Counted from the first letter of the stretch, positions 8,099 to 17,987 are shown. The stretch: DNA of 64,000 bases from an uncultured Chloroflexota bacterium (GCA_903879975.1 CAIRNL010000705.1:28532-92531); one strand, 5' to 3'. A program made the numbers and translations. The notes: generated from the sequence alone by a model not told the origin.

Positions 8099-8917
8099 AT
8101 GGTGGAAATTCTTAAAATTTTCGGTAGAAAATGGATTCTGCTCACAATTCTGGTTGCTTTGTCGATGGTTCTCTTCGTATGGTTGGGTTTCTGGCAACTC
8201 GACCGCCTGGACCAGAAACGTACCTATAACGCCACGATGGCCGAGCGTTGGCATCAAATCCCATTTGATCTGAACGCCGTGCTGTTACCTCAGAATCTGG
8301 ACGATCTGGAGTTTCGACGTATCCAGGCCGAAGGCTATTTCGACTACGCCAACCAGATCATTCTCAAGAGTCAGATTTACTACGATGCACCTGGTATTGC
8401 CCTGGTCACCCCATTTGTCTTTGCCGAAGGCCGTGCCATCCTGGTGGCTCGTGGCTGGGTGCCGGCAGATCAAACTTCGCCGCAGTCCCTGGCGCAGATG
8501 GTGGAACCCAGTGGGGCGCCCGTGATCGGGCTGATCAAGCCGTCGCAGGCACCGCCCAATGGCCAGCCGTCGACGCCGCCGGATACCCCACAGGCTGAAT
8601 GGTTCCGCATCGATATTCCAGCGATTCAAGCGCAGATGCCGTACGCGCTCGAGCCAGCTTGGATTCAGCAACTGCCTGAAACAGGCCGGCCAATCGACAA
8701 ACTGCCGATTCGCGAGGAACCCATGGCGCTCAACGAGGGTAACCATATGAGCTATGCTGTACAATGGTTTTCGTTTGCCCTGATTGCCGGTTTCGGCTAT
8801 ATAATGTTGGTTCGATACCGAGAACGGCTGGCTCTGCGTCCGCAGCCGGACGAGGCTGCCGTGGCCGGAGCCGCTGAGCAGTCCAGTGTGGGCCAGAGGC
8901 TGTCACCTGAATCATAG
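8099..8917 (+). CDS. SURF1-family oxidase assembly protein
   Basis: 272-residue inner-membrane protein with an N-terminal helix (about 11-31) ending in the family signature WLGFWQLDRLDQKR, a large external domain, and a second helix near 220-240 (WFSFALIAGFGYIMLVRYRER). SURF1 proteins assist heme a insertion into subunit I. The C-terminal 30 residues are hydrophilic and probably disordered. It lies between the YtkA-like gene and ctaB in one transcription unit. Confidence 0.9.
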   Translation: MVEILKIFGRKWILLTILVALSMVLFVWLGFWQLDRLDQKRTYNATMAERWHQIPFDLNAVLLPQNLDDLEFRRIQAEGYFDYANQIILKSQIYYDAPGIALVTPFVFAEGRAILVARGWVPADQTSPQSLAQMVEPSGAPVIGLIKPSQAPPNGQPSTPPDTPQAEWFRIDIPAIQAQMPYALEPAWIQQLPETGRPIDKLPIREEPMALNEGNHMSYAVQWFSFALIAGFGYIMLVRYRERLALRPQPDEAAVAGAAEQSSVGQRLSPES

Positions 8918-8934
8918 CTTGGTTAGTACATAAA

Positions 8935-9915
8935 ATGCTGAAAAGTAGTACGTCGGTGGAATCAAAATCGGGGGTAGAGGCCGAGTTGACGCGCGATCAG
9001 GCTCTGGTTCGCCTGGCCATCAGCGACTACGTCATGCTGACGAAGCCGCGCATCATTTTGTTGCTGCTCGTCATCACCTTTGTTCCCATGTTCCTGGCCG
9101 CGCCGGCTGCGCCTGGTGGTTGGCTCATCCTGTGGACGATGGTGGGTGGCTTCCTGGCGGCCGGCGGTGCCAATGCGCTCAACCAGTATGTGGATCGTGA
9201 CATCGACCACGTGATGGTGCGCACACGGCGGCGGCCGTTGCCGGATGGTCGTATGTCGCCGATGCAGGTGTTGATCTTTGGCATTGCGCTGGCGTCACTC
9301 AGCTTTGCGCTCCTCTGGTGGCAGGTCAACCTGCTCGCTGCGTCGATTGCCCTTTTTGGCTTGCTCTTCTATGTATTCGTCTACACAGTGCTGCTCAAGC
9401 GCTCCAGCACTCAGAATATTGTTGTCGGAGGGCTGGCCGGTGCAGTGCCGCCGCTGGTTGGGTGGGCAGCGGCAGCCAACGAAATTTCGTTGTTACCGAT
9501 CATCATGGTGCTTATCGTCTTTTACTGGACGCCACCCCATTTCTGGGCGCTGGCCTTGATGCGCCAGAAAGAGTATCGGGCCGCTGGCGTGCCCATGCTT
9601 CCGGTCGTGGCGGGTGAGCGCGAAACGCACCGGCAGATCGTCATCTACAGCTTCCTGCTGCTTTTGATCAGCGTGTTGCCTGTCTTTTTGCGTCACTTGG
9701 GGCCAGTCTATCTGGTGCTGGCGCTAGCGCTGAACGGCGTATTTCTCTGGCAGGCGGTCGACATCTGGCGCAAGCCGACCAATGCCAACATCTGGCGGCT
9801 CTACAAGTTCAGCCTGCTCTTCCTGGCTTTGCTCTTCCTGGCCATGGGAATTGATCACCTCTTTTACTCCGTTCCCGCCGATGTGATCGACTTTTCCCTA
9901 TACCTGCCGTTTTGA
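8935..9915 (+). CDS. ctaB: Protoheme IX farnesyltransferase (heme O synthase)
   Basis: UbiA-family membrane prenyltransferase of 326 residues that converts heme B to heme O, the precursor of heme A. The first Asp-rich motif is NQYVDRDIDHVMVRTRRRPLP (near residues 83-103); the second region is FYWTPPHFWALALMRQKEYRAAGVPMLPV. About nine membrane helices are visible. It starts 17 bp after the SURF1 stop. No heme A synthase (ctaA) is seen nearby, so that gene must be elsewhere if heme A is made. Confidence 0.95.
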   Translation: MLKSSTSVESKSGVEAELTRDQALVRLAISDYVMLTKPRIILLLLVITFVPMFLAAPAAPGGWLILWTMVGGFLAAGGANALNQYVDRDIDHVMVRTRRRPLPDGRMSPMQVLIFGIALASLSFALLWWQVNLLAASIALFGLLFYVFVYTVLLKRSSTQNIVVGGLAGAVPPLVGWAAAANEISLLPIIMVLIVFYWTPPHFWALALMRQKEYRAAGVPMLPVVAGERETHRQIVIYSFLLLLISVLPVFLRHLGPVYLVLALALNGVFLWQAVDIWRKPTNANIWRLYKFSLLFLALLFLAMGIDHLFYSVPADVIDFSLYLPF

Positions 9916-9997
9916 ATGGCAAAATGACGAGGGGGAAGAGGGCAACGCGCCGCTGACAATGGTTCCTGCACCGCCCGCCACCCCCTCTCATCTCCTC

Positions 9998-10354
9998 TCA
10001 CCGATTCACCCATTCTGGCTCAGGACGAATGTTCGGTTCGGGGCGCGAGCCTGGGTCTGGACGTCCGCTACCTTCGAGCCGGCTGATGGCTCGCACGGTC
10101 ATGTCGCGATCGCAGAGAATCTGGCACGACAGACGCACGCCCGCCAAGCCTCGCTCGGCAAGTTTGGCCTGCTCGGCGGCAGTCATGATGTCCGGCTCGC
10201 CGGAGACGAACTCGACGCGGCACGTCGTGCAGCGGCTGTTGCCCCCGCACGCGTGTAACTGATCCACCCCCGCCTCGTCGATCAAGGCCAGCACGAGGCG
10301 CTTGCCCTGCGCAACCGCGAAGGACCCGTAGTTTTCCACTGTCAATGTCGGCAT
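9998..10354 (-). CDS. 2Fe-2S plant-type ferredoxin
   Basis: 118-residue soluble electron carrier. Cluster ligands C36-x5-C42-x2-C45 and C77 match the plant-type 2Fe-2S pattern (CGGNSRCTTC ... LSCQ). The ATG at 10354 follows AAGGGG at good spacing; in-frame codons reach 10420 but lack a ribosome site. The last 20 residues form a Pro/Arg/Glu-rich tail that most ferredoxins lack. It converges with ctaB and is divergent from the MFS gene; its redox partner is not evident here. Confidence 0.85.
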   Translation of the reverse strand: MPTLTVENYGSFAVAQGKRLVLALIDEAGVDQLHACGGNSRCTTCRVEFVSGEPDIMTAAEQAKLAERGLAGVRLSCQILCDRDMTVRAISRLEGSGRPDPGSRPEPNIRPEPEWVNR

Positions 10355-10511
10355 GACTATTCCCCTTATTCGTTGGACGGATTGATTCATATCGTGGCGG
10401 ACAGACGCCATTCCAATCATTCATGCTTTGTCCCCGATTGGTTGTATGATGGAACACATTTGGCGTCGAATGTGTCAATCAACGCCAGGCCAACTGCGAG
10501 GGGGAAAGAGG

Positions 10512-11858
10512 GTGCACACAGTCGAACGCCATGCGCCGCGCGGCATGACGGCATTTGTGATAATTTGGATTGGCCAGTTTCTCTCGTTGCTTGGCACGTC
10601 GATGTCACGCTTTGCGCTGACGATCTGGGCGTTTCAGGTGACCGGCGAGGCGACTGCGTTGGCGCTGGTTGGCTTTTTTTCCTTCGCACCCGTGATTCTC
10701 TTCAGCCCGATTGCCGGCGCCTTGGTTGACCGCTGGAATCGCAAGGTTGTCATGATTCTGAGCGACCTGGCTGCCGGAATCTCGACCGGCGCCATTTTGC
10801 TTCTCTACGCCACGGGCCGTCTGGAGATCTGGCATCTCTACGTTGCCGGCGCGTTTGCCGGCGTGTTTGAGTCGTTTCAGTTCCCTGCCTTTTCGGCCGC
10901 GATGAGTCTGCTCGTGCCCAAAGACCAGTATGGCCGGGCGAACGGGCTGGTCTCGCTGGCCGACTCCGCGACGACGATCATCGCGCCTGTCCTGGCTGGT
11001 ATCCTGCTGGGCGTTGTCGGGATCGGCGGCATCATGATTGCCGATCTCGTCACCTTTGTTATCGCTGTGCTGGCCGTTTTGTGGGTCGCTGTGCCGCAGC
11101 CCGTACGCAGTGCTGAAGGGCTGGCCGGCGTCGGGTCGCTGTGGAGTGAGTCACTCTATGGCTTCCGCTACATTGGACGGCGCAAGAGCCTGCTCGGCGT
11201 ACAACTGACCTTTACGATCAGTAACTTCTTTGATTCCATCGGCATGATCCTGATTGCACCCATGATCCTGGCGCGTACCGGCAATAATGAACTGGCCCTG
11301 GGCACAGTGCAGTCGGCTTTTGGTGTGGGCGGGCTGGTGGGTGGGTTGCTCATGACGGTGTGGGGCGGGCCGCGCGCTCGCGTGCATGGCGTCTTGCTTG
11401 GCTTTATCGGCAGCAGTTTGTTGGGATTGATCCCAATTGGGCTGGGACAGACACTGCTCGTCTGGTCGGTCGCAGCGTTTGGGTGGATGTTCTTCATGCC
11501 GATTATCAATGCTTCCAACCAGGCGCTCTGGCAGGCGAAGGTGGCGCCTGACGTGCAGGGACGCGTCTTCGCAGCACGTCGGCTCATCGCGCAGATCAGC
11601 GGGCCGCTGGGCATGTTGCTTGCCGGCCCGCTGGCGGATCGCGTGCTCGAGCCGGCCATGCAGGGCGACACATGGCTTAACGCCACGTTTGGGCCGATCT
11701 TCGGCGTCAGCCCTGGATCGGGCACTGCCTTGCTCATCGTGATGGTGGGGGGACTCGGTATCATGGCCGGCGTCATCGGCTATGCGCTGCCCGTCGTGCG
11801 TACGGTCGACACGTGCCTGCCGGATCATGATGCAACTCCGTCGCCGCTACAGGGATGA
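10512..11858 (+). CDS. MFS transporter, probable drug/metabolite exporter
   Basis: 448 residues with about 12 membrane helices. The loop between helices 2 and 3 reads GALVDRWNRKVVM, the MFS signature GxLxDRxxRR-like. Overall it resembles the macrolide/enterobactin exporter branch (MefA/EntS type), with residues QFLSLLGTSMSRFAL in helix 1. The GTG at 10512 follows a strong GAGGGGGAAAGAGG; earlier in-frame ATGs at 10446 and 10449 lack one. The substrate cannot be read from the sequence. It stands alone, divergent from the ferredoxin gene. Confidence 0.85.
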   Translation: MHTVERHAPRGMTAFVIIWIGQFLSLLGTSMSRFALTIWAFQVTGEATALALVGFFSFAPVILFSPIAGALVDRWNRKVVMILSDLAAGISTGAILLLYATGRLEIWHLYVAGAFAGVFESFQFPAFSAAMSLLVPKDQYGRANGLVSLADSATTIIAPVLAGILLGVVGIGGIMIADLVTFVIAVLAVLWVAVPQPVRSAEGLAGVGSLWSESLYGFRYIGRRKSLLGVQLTFTISNFFDSIGMILIAPMILARTGNNELALGTVQSAFGVGGLVGGLLMTVWGGPRARVHGVLLGFIGSSLLGLIPIGLGQTLLVWSVAAFGWMFFMPIINASNQALWQAKVAPDVQGRVFAARRLIAQISGPLGMLLAGPLADRVLEPAMQGDTWLNATFGPIFGVSPGSGTALLIVMVGGLGIMAGVIGYALPVVRTVDTCLPDHDATPSPLQG

Positions 11859-11947
11859 TCTTTGATGCGAAGCCAGAAGAGCAGCATACTGCCTGCGCTT
11901 CTCCGCCATGACGTCCAGCGAAGTCATAGCGCAACTGGTCGCTGACT

Positions 11948-11976
11948 TTGTGATCGCGGTGGGTAGCAGGTATCCT
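11948..11976 (+). promoter_or_regulatory. Possible promoter for the DUF368 gene
   Basis: TTGTGA, 17-base spacer, TATCCT, about 95 bp before the chosen start. The -10 is only a fair match. Confidence 0.35.
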
Positions 11977-12072
11977 GTACTGTTATGCGCGGCGTCCGGC
12001 GGTTGGTGTTCCATCTCGCCACGTTGCTGAATGTTTGAAACGATAAAAAACTCTCAAGAGGATTCAAGGAAA

Positions 12073-13044
12073 ATGGAAACCAATTCGCCTCTGCCGGAAT
12101 TTGCCAAGCCACGCAGCAAGATAAGCGATTACCTGAATGTCTATGTCGCTGGTTTCACAATGGGAAGTGCCGACGTGGTGCCGGGTGTGTCCGGAGGGAC
12201 GGTCGCATTCGTAGTGGGTATCTACGAAGAACTCATCAGCAGCGTTCGTATGATCGGACAGCCGGTTGTGTGGCGCGCGCTTCTACGCTTGCAATGGCGC
12301 GAGGCGTTCCGCTTGATCAACTTCTTTTTCTTGATGTCGCTAGGCCTGGGTATGTTGAGCGCCATCTTTCTGCTGGCACCTGCGATTGAGTGGATGCTGA
12401 ATCATCAGCCGGTCATGATTTGGAGCTTCTTTTTGGGGCTGGTTGCCGCTTCGATCATCGTTGTGGCGCCGCGCGTGAAGATCTGGTCGATCAGCCGATG
12501 GGTGGCTCTTGCACTTGGCACTATTTTTGGCTTCTGGCTGGTGGGGTTGGTGCCGGTACAAACGCCTGATGCCTGGTGGTTCTACATTTTCAGCGGGGCA
12601 ATTGCAATCTGCGCCATGATTTTGCCCGGTATTTCTGGCTCCTTTGTCCTGGTGTTGCTGGGTAAATACCAGGATGTCATCAGCGCCGTCAACGAGCGGG
12701 ATTTTGTGACACTGGCTCTGGTCGCATTGGGTGCCCTGGTTGGCCTTGTCTCCTTTGCCCAGGTTCTATCGTGGCTCTTCCGCCGCTATCACGATCTGAC
12801 AGTTGCCGCACTCACAGGACTGATGCTCGGCAGCCTGCGAAAGGTCTGGCCGTGGAAAGAGGTGGTGGAGACGATGGTCGATCGCCATGGCGACGTGGTG
12901 CCGTTGGTCGAACGGAATCTGTTGCCGCCGGTCAGCGTCGGTGGCGCACTGAACATGGAAATTGTTGTTGCTTTGACGGCAGCGCTGCTGGGTGTGGCCC
13001 TGGTCATCGTCGTCGAGCGTATTGCGATGGCGCGCAGCAAGTAG
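12073..13044 (+). CDS. DUF368 membrane protein, probable undecaprenyl-phosphate translocase
   Basis: 323 residues with about eight membrane helices. The DUF368 hallmark motifs are AGFTMGSADVVPGVSGGTVAFVVGIYEELI near the N-terminus and the matching ICAMILPGISGSFVLVLLGKY in the second half, an internal inverted repeat of PGxSGG/PGISGS. DUF368 proteins (PopT) have been shown to recycle the undecaprenyl-phosphate carrier across the membrane, together with DedA-family UptA. That fits the many lipid-carrier glycosyltransferases in this window. The ATG at 12073 follows GAGG and AAGGA; an ATG at 12031 has no ribosome site. Confidence 0.88.
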   Translation: METNSPLPEFAKPRSKISDYLNVYVAGFTMGSADVVPGVSGGTVAFVVGIYEELISSVRMIGQPVVWRALLRLQWREAFRLINFFFLMSLGLGMLSAIFLLAPAIEWMLNHQPVMIWSFFLGLVAASIIVVAPRVKIWSISRWVALALGTIFGFWLVGLVPVQTPDAWWFYIFSGAIAICAMILPGISGSFVLVLLGKYQDVISAVNERDFVTLALVALGALVGLVSFAQVLSWLFRRYHDLTVAALTGLMLGSLRKVWPWKEVVETMVDRHGDVVPLVERNLLPPVSVGGALNMEIVVALTAALLGVALVIVVERIAMARSK

Positions 13045-13098
13045 CTCTGTACGCCTCATACCGTCCCGCCGATTCCCGCCTTGCGGCCGGTGACCGAG

Positions 13099-14463
13099 TC
13101 AGGCTGTCGCCGGTTCTACCCAGACCAGGACCAGGTCGTTGACGTTTGTCCGTGTCGGGCCACAGCGCAGCAAGTCTCCTGTTGTCTGTAGAAACGGGTA
13201 GGCGTCGTGGCGCTGCAGCCGGGTGCCGGCGTCGAGACCAGCCTGCCTGCCCAGCGCCACGGTCTCCCCATCCACCAACCCGCCTGCACTGTCGGTAGGG
13301 CCGTCGTTGCCGTCGGTCGCCAACGCGGCAATCGTGATCTGTGGGCGGCCGGCAACGCCGATTGCGGCTGCCAACGCCAATTCCTGGTTGCGGCCGCCCT
13401 TGCCCGATGCATTGCCCAGCCTCACCGTCGTCTCGCCGCCGAGGATGAGACATGCCGGTGCGGCGACCGGCTGCCCGCTCGCTACGATCTCCCTTGCCAG
13501 CGCCACGGCCAGCCCTGCAACTGTACTTGCCTCGCCCTCCAGGTAGGTGGTCAGCAGCAACGTGTGGTAGCCGAACTCCTGCGCTCGCTGGCATGCGGCC
13601 AGCGCAGCCACGCGATTGTCTCCGACGATCTGTGTGACGACACGCTCGAAGATCGGATCGCCGGGCTTGGGTGTGTCGGCTAATTCGCCGCGCACACCTG
13701 CCTGCAGCCTCGTCGTCACTGCGTTGGGCAGCACTTCGGTGAGCGCATACTTCTCGACGACGGCCCAGGCATCCGTCCATGTGCTTGTATCCGCCACCGT
13801 GGGGCCGCTGGCGATGACATCGAGCGGGCTGCCGACGACGTCGCTCAATACCAGCGTGACCAGTGTGGCTGGGCTGGCAACACGAGCAAGCTGGCCGCCT
13901 TTGACGTAGCTCATGTGCTTGCGGAGGCAGTTCATCTCATGGATCGTGGCGCCGCAGGCCAGCAGCGTGTCGGTCATACCCTGGAGATCGGGGAGTGTGA
14001 TGCCGGCCGGCGCCTCGAGCAGGGCCGAGCCGCCACCGGAGATGAGCGCCAGCACCAGGTCATCCTTGCCGGCGCTTGCGACCAGATCCAGGACGCGTGC
14101 TCCGGCGGCAATACCGGCCTTGTCTGGGATTGGGTGGCCTGCCTCAATAATCTCGATGCGCTCGGTAGGCGAGCGATGGCCGTGCTTGACGACCACGAGT
14201 CCAGCCGTGAGCAGCGTGCCAAGGACATCCTCTACGGCACGCGCCATGGGCGCCCCCCCTTTGCCCGCACCGACGACGAGAATGCGCCGGAATTGCGCCA
14301 GCGTCAATCGTTCGCGGCCTGCCCAGAGCACGCCGTTTTCAACGTGCAGATGATCGCGTACGGCTTGGTAGGGGTCGACCGCCTGCAGGGCTGCTTGCAG
14401 GATGTCGAGATAGCGGCGCCGGGCTACACGATTGCGGGAAAGGATGCTGGAATCAAATGTCAT
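13099..14463 (-). CDS. gckA: Glycerate 2-kinase (GckA/MOFRL family)
   Basis: 454 residues, the usual size for the family. It phosphorylates D-glycerate to 2-phosphoglycerate in the cytoplasm. The N-terminal DUF4147 domain shows VVGAGKGGAPMARAVE and VVVKHGH...PTERIEIIEAGHPIPD, then LISGGGSALLEAP; the C-terminal MOFRL domain shows CLILGGETTVRLGNASGKGGRNQELAL and LATDGNDGPTDSAGG. The ATG at 14463 gives the family N-terminus; in-frame sequence further upstream is not family-like and overlaps the aldolase terminator. It is downstream of, and convergent in function with, the aldolase and phosphofructokinase genes on the same strand. Confidence 0.92.
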   Translation of the reverse strand: MTFDSSILSRNRVARRRYLDILQAALQAVDPYQAVRDHLHVENGVLWAGRERLTLAQFRRILVVGAGKGGAPMARAVEDVLGTLLTAGLVVVKHGHRSPTERIEIIEAGHPIPDKAGIAAGARVLDLVASAGKDDLVLALISGGGSALLEAPAGITLPDLQGMTDTLLACGATIHEMNCLRKHMSYVKGGQLARVASPATLVTLVLSDVVGSPLDVIASGPTVADTSTWTDAWAVVEKYALTEVLPNAVTTRLQAGVRGELADTPKPGDPIFERVVTQIVGDNRVAALAACQRAQEFGYHTLLLTTYLEGEASTVAGLAVALAREIVASGQPVAAPACLILGGETTVRLGNASGKGGRNQELALAAAIGVAGRPQITIAALATDGNDGPTDSAGGLVDGETVALGRQAGLDAGTRLQRHDAYPFLQTTGDLLRCGPTRTNVNDLVLVWVEPATA

Positions 14464-14683
14464 GTGATGCGTAAGCTCGCTTTGCTGCAAGGTTGGCACG
14501 GGCAGCGTTGTTTCGTGATGCGACACCGCGCCGTCCTTGAATGACTCGCAGGAGCCGCGTCCACTCGCTGGGAGTGCTACCGATAGCAAGGCTCCGCCTG
14601 GCCGGCTCAGTGAACGCTCTGTCGCCGCACAGGTCTGTTCTCGGTGCCCCCGCTGGAGCGACGGGAAGAGGCGCTTGAGAACG

Positions 14684-14721
14684 AAAAAAGCTGCCCGCCC
14701 CTGGGGAAGAGCGAGCAGCTT
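14684..14721 (-). terminator. Rho-independent terminator after the aldolase gene
   Basis: On the minus strand an 11-bp stem (14721-14711 with 14698-14688, one G-U pair) encloses a 12-base loop and runs into six T (14689-14684). It lies 16 bp beyond the aldolase stop, so gckA needs its own promoter. Confidence 0.8.
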
Positions 14722-14737
14722 GTGAATCGCGGGCGGG

Positions 14738-16150
14738 TCAGTCGGCCAGACCCAAGTCGTCGCCAGCTGCGCGGACACTGGCCGGCTTCGGCTGGTGATA
14801 CTCGACGACGGTCACCAGGCGGTCGATCAGCTCGCGTGTGTCGGTCACGTTGAGTTTCTGATAGAAGAAGGCAAACTGATCCTCCAGAGCCTGATAGAGC
14901 ACATCCTTTGCCTCGCCGGAGAGGCCCCACAGTTCCGGCTTGAACGGTCCCATGGCCTTCTTGCGCGACTTGTAATAGAACTGTGCGTCGGTCATGCTCG
15001 GCTTGCGCTCATCGGCGGCCGCTACATCCAGGAACTTGTGCAGTTTCTCGGTCAGGCTGGCCGGGAAAGCTGCATGATCCAGGAAGAGGTTCATGAAGCC
15101 GGTGGCCAGATGGATCTCCAGCGTCTCAACTTCCGGGAACTTGTTGAAGAAGTCGTCGGGCAGGGTGCTGGCGCCATGCTGCACCGCACCACCGGCGCCA
15201 TACTCACGGGCTCGCTCGCCCAGCACGGCCAGCGTGTCGAAGTCCACTGCAACCTTGGCGATGCTGCCATCCGGCAGGACGACGCCACCATGGCTGGTAC
15301 CGGTCTGCACGCTGACCTTGCTCAAGCCGGCGTAGTCGCCCAACTTCCGAAGCGCGCGCGCGTAGCCTTGCATATAGGCATCTAATTCTTCGGGCGTGGA
15401 ATTCTTTTCGCCCACCTCGCCGATCTCACCGCCCAGGCTGATGGTGACGCCCTTGGGTTCCAGTTCGCGGATGTACTGCGTAATCTCAGCCGATCGGGAG
15501 TAGTTGTGATACTGCTGCTCATCGAGTGTCGATGGCTCCAGCGTCACGAGGGTGCTGGTGTCGATATCGATGTTCCAGAAACCGGCTGGGATCGCTTCTT
15601 TGATGAGGTCCTTGACTTCCTTGATCGCGCCTTCTGGGTCGGTTTTGTACTTGGCGGCTTTGACCTGGAAGTGATCGCCCTGGATAAAGAGCGGGTGGAA
15701 GTAGCCTTCTTTAATGGCGGCCGCAATGATCATGGCGCTGTACTCAGCCGGCGGCAGTTCACAGTAGCTCATTTCACTGCGCGCAATCTCGAAGATGAGT
15801 GCACCAGCGTTGGTCTTCTTGGCCGCACGCAGAGCCGCACGCGCCGTGTCATACGCTGTGAAGCGGATGTTCATGGCCGGCACGGTGCGATTCTGCCATT
15901 CGCCGCGCGCACATGCGATGTAGAACTCGTGGATGCTGGCTGGCCGCGCGCCGAGCTGCTGGCCAATTTCCCAGATCATCCAACGAGCGTAGGCCTTGAC
16001 TGGCTCCGTGCCAAAGGTGGCGGAGCGGGCCAGCAGGTCAATGCCGTGTGCCTGGAGTGCGGCAAGGTCGACCACCTCCACGCGATCTCCCTTGACAACG
16101 ACGGAGCCTTTTAAATCCTGGCGCAGTTCGTACGTCGATTCATAGATCAT
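14738..16150 (-). CDS. fba: Class II fructose-bisphosphate aldolase, long form
   Basis: 470 residues, against about 280-360 for the common class II enzymes. Zinc-aldolase features are visible: [10 protein letters not shown] with the D-H pair, [11 protein letters not shown], and [13 protein letters not shown] with the catalytic-loop and phosphate-binding glycines. It would split fructose-1,6-bisphosphate to DHAP and glyceraldehyde-3-phosphate. The N-terminal ~100 residues (to [10 protein letters not shown]) and the C-terminal ~80 extend beyond the usual barrel. It follows the phosphofructokinase gene on the same strand, consistent with glycolysis. A ketose-bisphosphate aldolase of other specificity is the main alternative. 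Confidence 0.85.
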   Translation of the reverse strand: MIYESTYELRQDLKGSVVVKGDRVEVVDLAALQAHGIDLLARSATFGTEPVKAYARWMIWEIGQQLGARPASIHEFYIACARGEWQNRTVPAMNIRFTAYDTARAALRAAKKTNAGALIFEIARSEMSYCELPPAEYSAMIIAAAIKEGYFHPLFIQGDHFQVKAAKYKTDPEGAIKEVKDLIKEAIPAGFWNIDIDTSTLVTLEPSTLDEQQYHNYSRSAEITQYIRELEPKGVTISLGGEIGEVGEKNSTPEELDAYMQGYARALRKLGDYAGLSKVSVQTGTSHGGVVLPDGSIAKVAVDFDTLAVLGERAREYGAGGAVQHGASTLPDDFFNKFPEVETLEIHLATGFMNLFLDHAAFPASLTEKLHKFLDVAAADERKPSMTDAQFYYKSRKKAMGPFKPELWGLSGEAKDVLYQALEDQFAFFYQKLNVTDTRELIDRLVTVVEYHQPKPASVRAAGDDLGLAD

Positions 16151-16327
16151 TTTGAATATCCTTTCCTGCTATCAGGAACGATGATCAACCAGGGGGACAA
16201 CCACAGGGTTCTTCGGAACCGCAACGTTTCGGCGCAGAGATGTTGCGCCAATCTTGAAGCGTCTTTTTGGGTATCCTTGCCACTTTGCGTGAAAAGGTCG
16301 ACGATCTCCTGTGGTCCCCCCCATTTT

Positions 16328-17488
16328 TTAGTAGAGGAACATCGGCTTGCCCAGAACGTGGCGCACCTTGGGACGATACTCGGTAACATCGTAGAGCTCG
16401 CTCACGTCCACACGCTTGATACCGCTGGTGACTGTGCTCATCGGGATGTGGGTATAGGTGCCGTCACGCAGCGCCACCATGCGCCCACTGACGCCGCTCG
16501 TGAGCAGCGAGACCGCCAGATTGGCGTAGTTGACGCCCACCATCAGGTCCAAGGCATCGGGCGCACCCGAGCGCATCAGGTAGGAGACCTGTTGGTAGAT
16601 GATATCCTCACCGGTCAGCTTCTTGAGCGCCTCGCCTGTGAGCTGACCGATGCCCCCCAACTTCTTGTGGCCATAGGCGTCGGCTTCGCCGTATTCGACG
16701 ACCTGGCCACCCAGAAAGTGCGCACCTTCACTGATGGTGACCATTGCGTAGTTGCTTGGGTTGTTTTTCTTGTCCTTCATCACGAGCCTGGCAAGTTTCT
16801 CCACATCGAACGGGACTTCGGAGATGATCGAGCGATCGACGCTCGCCAGGTACGAACTGATGAGGCTCGTTTCACCGCTGTTGCGGCCGAAGAGCTCGAT
16901 GACGGCGATCCGCTCGTGCGAGCCGGTGCTCGTGCGCAACTGGTGGATGAACTGCACGGAACGCGTGACAGCCGTGCCAAAGCCGATGCAGTAGTCGGTC
17001 CCATAGACGTCGTTGTCCATCGTCTTGGGGATGGCGACGACTGGGAACCCTTCGCTGTGCAGGCGCTCGCCAAAACTCAGCGTATCGTCCCCGCCGATCG
17101 GAATCAGGCGATCGATGCCCAGGAATTCCAGGTTGCGCAGCACGTGCGGGGTGAAGTCCAGTGTGCCCTTCTCACCCGGATCGGGATGCTCTGGATCGCG
17201 CAGGAAACTTGGAACATCCTTTGGCTTCACCTTGGCCGGATTGGTGCGGCTGGTGTGCAGGAAGGTGCCGCCCGTGCGGTCGATCGTGCGCACCTTGTTT
17301 TTGTCCAGCCTGTTGAAGCAATCGTCATAGGTTGCCGGATCGGCTGGGTTCAGATGGAGCAGGCCACCCCAACCACGGCGAATCCCCACAACCTCATGGC
17401 CCTCGTCGACCGCACGGTCGACAGCGGCTTTGATACACGGGTTCAAGCCCGGCACGTCACCACCACCTGTCAAAATACCGATTCTCAT
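16328..17488 (-). CDS. pfkA: 6-phosphofructokinase with PPi-type signature
   Basis: 386 residues. Phosphorylates fructose-6-phosphate to the 1,6-bisphosphate. The two positions that mark the phosphoryl donor are GGDDT at 132-136 (ATP enzymes have GGDGS) and PKTMDND at 154-160 (ATP enzymes have PGTIDND). The Asp and Lys there are the established signature of pyrophosphate-dependent or mixed-substrate group III enzymes. Nucleotide-loop start is [10 protein letters not shown]. So I infer a reversible PPi-linked enzyme, although automated annotation would usually say ATP-dependent. The ribosome site is AGAGGGGTAAGG. The aldolase gene follows after 177 bp in which I see no terminator. Confidence 0.93.
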   Translation of the reverse strand: MRIGILTGGGDVPGLNPCIKAAVDRAVDEGHEVVGIRRGWGGLLHLNPADPATYDDCFNRLDKNKVRTIDRTGGTFLHTSRTNPAKVKPKDVPSFLRDPEHPDPGEKGTLDFTPHVLRNLEFLGIDRLIPIGGDDTLSFGERLHSEGFPVVAIPKTMDNDVYGTDYCIGFGTAVTRSVQFIHQLRTSTGSHERIAVIELFGRNSGETSLISSYLASVDRSIISEVPFDVEKLARLVMKDKKNNPSNYAMVTISEGAHFLGGQVVEYGEADAYGHKKLGGIGQLTGEALKKLTGEDIIYQQVSYLMRSGAPDALDLMVGVNYANLAVSLLTSGVSGRMVALRDGTYTHIPMSTVTSGIKRVDVSELYDVTEYRPKVRHVLGKPMFLY

Positions 17489-17720
17489 GCCTTACCCCTC
17501 TGAGTTAAAACGTTTTGTGTAAAAGACGTACGCACGAAACGCCTGTCCTCTTTGACATGTCACCAGACACACCGATCCGGCCAGATGCCGCATCGTGGCG
17601 GCAGCGCCGACCCGGGAGGGAATCTGTGGGGCTTCGGTAACGTACAATCGTGCAAAGATTATCGGGCAGGCTGGCGCCGTTCACCTCATCTGTCAGCTCA
17701 CCCCAGCCCTGCCATCCTTG

Positions 17721-17749
17721 ATTATAACATTTTGCCACTGAGATGCCAC
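17721..17749 (-). promoter_or_regulatory. Possible pfkA promoter
   Basis: Minus-strand TATAAT (17726-17721), with GTGGCA 17 bases upstream (17749-17744) or TGGCAT at 16. The -10 is perfect, the -35 weak. It would give a leader of about 225 bases. Confidence 0.4.
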
Positions 17750-17886
17750 TGCCGCATGGCACGCCTGCCGTGCACTTCCATCGATAGCGCTGCAAACAGC
17801 GTGTGCAACTGTTTCCAGTATAACACGGCTACAAAATTCGCGGTAGTGTCATGATAACACTAGTTGGGGTGTCGATCATCATCCTG

Positions 17887-17933
17887 CAGCTAGTTGAACC
17901 AGGTTTCTGCCAGAAACCTGGTTCAACTAGCTG
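17887..17933. repeat. Perfect 22-bp palindromic element
   Basis: Arms 17887-17908 and 17912-17933 are exact reverse complements around the 3-base loop GCC; the core reads GAACCAGGTTTCT and its complement. No T tract follows on either strand, so it is not a classical terminator. The AGAAACC core recurs at the ends of the repeat at 47601-47660, which suggests a dispersed REP-like family. Confidence 0.85.
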
Positions 17934-17958
17934 ACTAAAATTTACATAAAAAAATCTT

Positions 17959-17987
17959 TTGACGGGGACGGCATGTTCGGCTACACT
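17959..17987 (+). promoter_or_regulatory. Promoter for the MBL-fold gene
   Basis: TTGACG, 17-base spacer, TACACT; good sigma70-type match, 64 bp ahead of the ATG at 18051. Confidence 0.6.

Noticed and set aside
16181..17503. 440-codon open frame on the plus strand over pfkA
   Set aside because: Antisense to a clear phosphofructokinase; no motif, no ribosome site, composition of a GC-rich shadow frame.
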